Shown in pieces: positions 5,206-5,442 of a DNA stretch of 5,442 nt. The stretch's first letter is position 1; each line of letters begins with the position of its first letter. The translations under genes and the position numbers were made by a program. The notes below the pieces were generated by a model. That model searched no databases. It was not told where the DNA came from and saw only the letters and a program-made list of their open reading frames with translations. Source of the DNA: an uncultured Fretibacterium sp. (lineage in GTDB: Bacteria > Synergistota > Synergistia > Synergistales > Aminobacteriaceae); the NCBI RefSeq assembly GCF_938030725.1, contig NZ_CALHIQ010000080.1:1-5442 (forward strand), given 5' to 3'.

Positions 5206-5442
5206 GGATGTCCTTCATCACCTTGCCCCTCAATCCCCTTCGACTTCCGCATCGTTCCCTGCGGAGCCGAAGCCTCGCGTAGACGCGCTGGCGCAGGTCC
5301 CAGCCCAGCTCCGAAGCGGCGAAGTTCACCAGGTCCTCAAGCCCTCCCGGCATCCCCATCCTCTGCCGGCCCGCCGCGCTCATGAGCCGGTAGCGCTCGG
5401 GGTCCTTCAGCTCGCTCAAAGCCCCCTCCGCCAGAGCCTGGG
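5201..5442 (-). CDS. C-terminal fragment of a probable glycosyltransferase-like protein (5' truncated by the window edge)
   Basis: The last 79 codons of a minus-strand gene are present, ending at TAA (5203-5201) and open to the right edge. The visible start of the fragment reads QALAEGALSELKDPERYRLM, then SAAGRQRMGMPGGLEDLVNF. This resembles the C-terminal helices of GT-B glycosyltransferases such as MurG or LpxB-like proteins (the pattern LA..L..LL.DPE....M...GR.RMG.PGG...I). A lipid-A-disaccharide-synthase-related protein would fit best, but this rests on a short segment recalled by eye. The final 25 or so residues are Arg-rich. It converges on the tRNA-Leu gene, with 60 bases between. No start can be assigned: the TTG at 5419-5417 is internal, since the frame continues upstream without a stop. 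Confidence 0.6.
   Translation of the reverse strand, partial: QALAEGALSELKDPERYRLMSAAGRQRMGMPGGLEDLVNFAASELGWDLRQRVYARLRLRRERCGSRRGLRGKVMKDIQ

Noticed and set aside
5001..5252. Minus-strand frame of 83 codons across the tRNA
   Set aside because: It is antisense to tRNA-Leu and its leader; translating tRNA genes produces exactly this kind of spurious RRGLEPL-type peptide.
5057..5442. Integration site or mobile element downstream of the tRNA
   Set aside because: No integrase, no repeat of the tRNA 3' end longer than seven bases, and the next gene looks like an ordinary chromosomal gene.

Overview
The window is a GC-rich stretch of bacterial chromosome, probably from a Gram-negative organism. 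An exported Skp/OmpH-type periplasmic chaperone implies an outer membrane, and Sec signal peptides and GDP-mannose synthesis fit that. The overall flavour (GC-rich, Skp-like protein with a short coiled coil, clostridial-style threonine aldolase, divergent amino-acid-type binding protein) would suit a member of Synergistota. That placement is a low-confidence inference; only about 56 bases of 16S rRNA are present to support it.

Layout. Positions 1-56 hold the 5' end of a 16S rRNA gene on the minus strand, cut by the window edge. Its control region (about 57-309) carries two candidate promoters, a terminator-like hairpin between them, and a degenerate 12-bp tandem repeat in the leader. Upstream of that rRNA, on the same strand, is a PLP-dependent low-specificity threonine aldolase (310-1344, GTG start). 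A 238-bp intergenic region with divergent promoters separates it from manC (1583-2944, plus strand), a bifunctional mannose-1-phosphate guanylyltransferase / mannose-6-phosphate isomerase. Next come an exported Skp/OmpH-family chaperone (3088-3558) with its own promoter and a strong intrinsic terminator, and an exported divergent type-1 periplasmic-binding protein (3769-4956), also with its own promoter. A tRNA-Leu(UAG) gene with encoded CCA follows (5057-5140), preceded by an extended -10 promoter and two leader hairpins. The window ends in the C-terminal end of a minus-strand gene (5201-5442), probably glycosyltransferase-like, whose 5' part lies outside.

How they fit together. The genes look like mostly single-gene transcription units rather than an operon, each gap holding its own promoter and sometimes a terminator. 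manC (GDP-mannose supply), the Skp-like chaperone (outer-membrane protein delivery) and perhaps the partial glycosyltransferase share a cell-envelope theme; threonine aldolase is amino-acid metabolism, and the rRNA and tRNA are translation genes. I see no mobile element, CRISPR array or defence cassette, and no clear new multi-gene system. The points most worth checking are non-coding: the 12-bp repeat and the promoter/terminator arrangement upstream of 16S, and the tRNA-Leu leader, which contains an exact copy of the tRNA's 3' acceptor strand.
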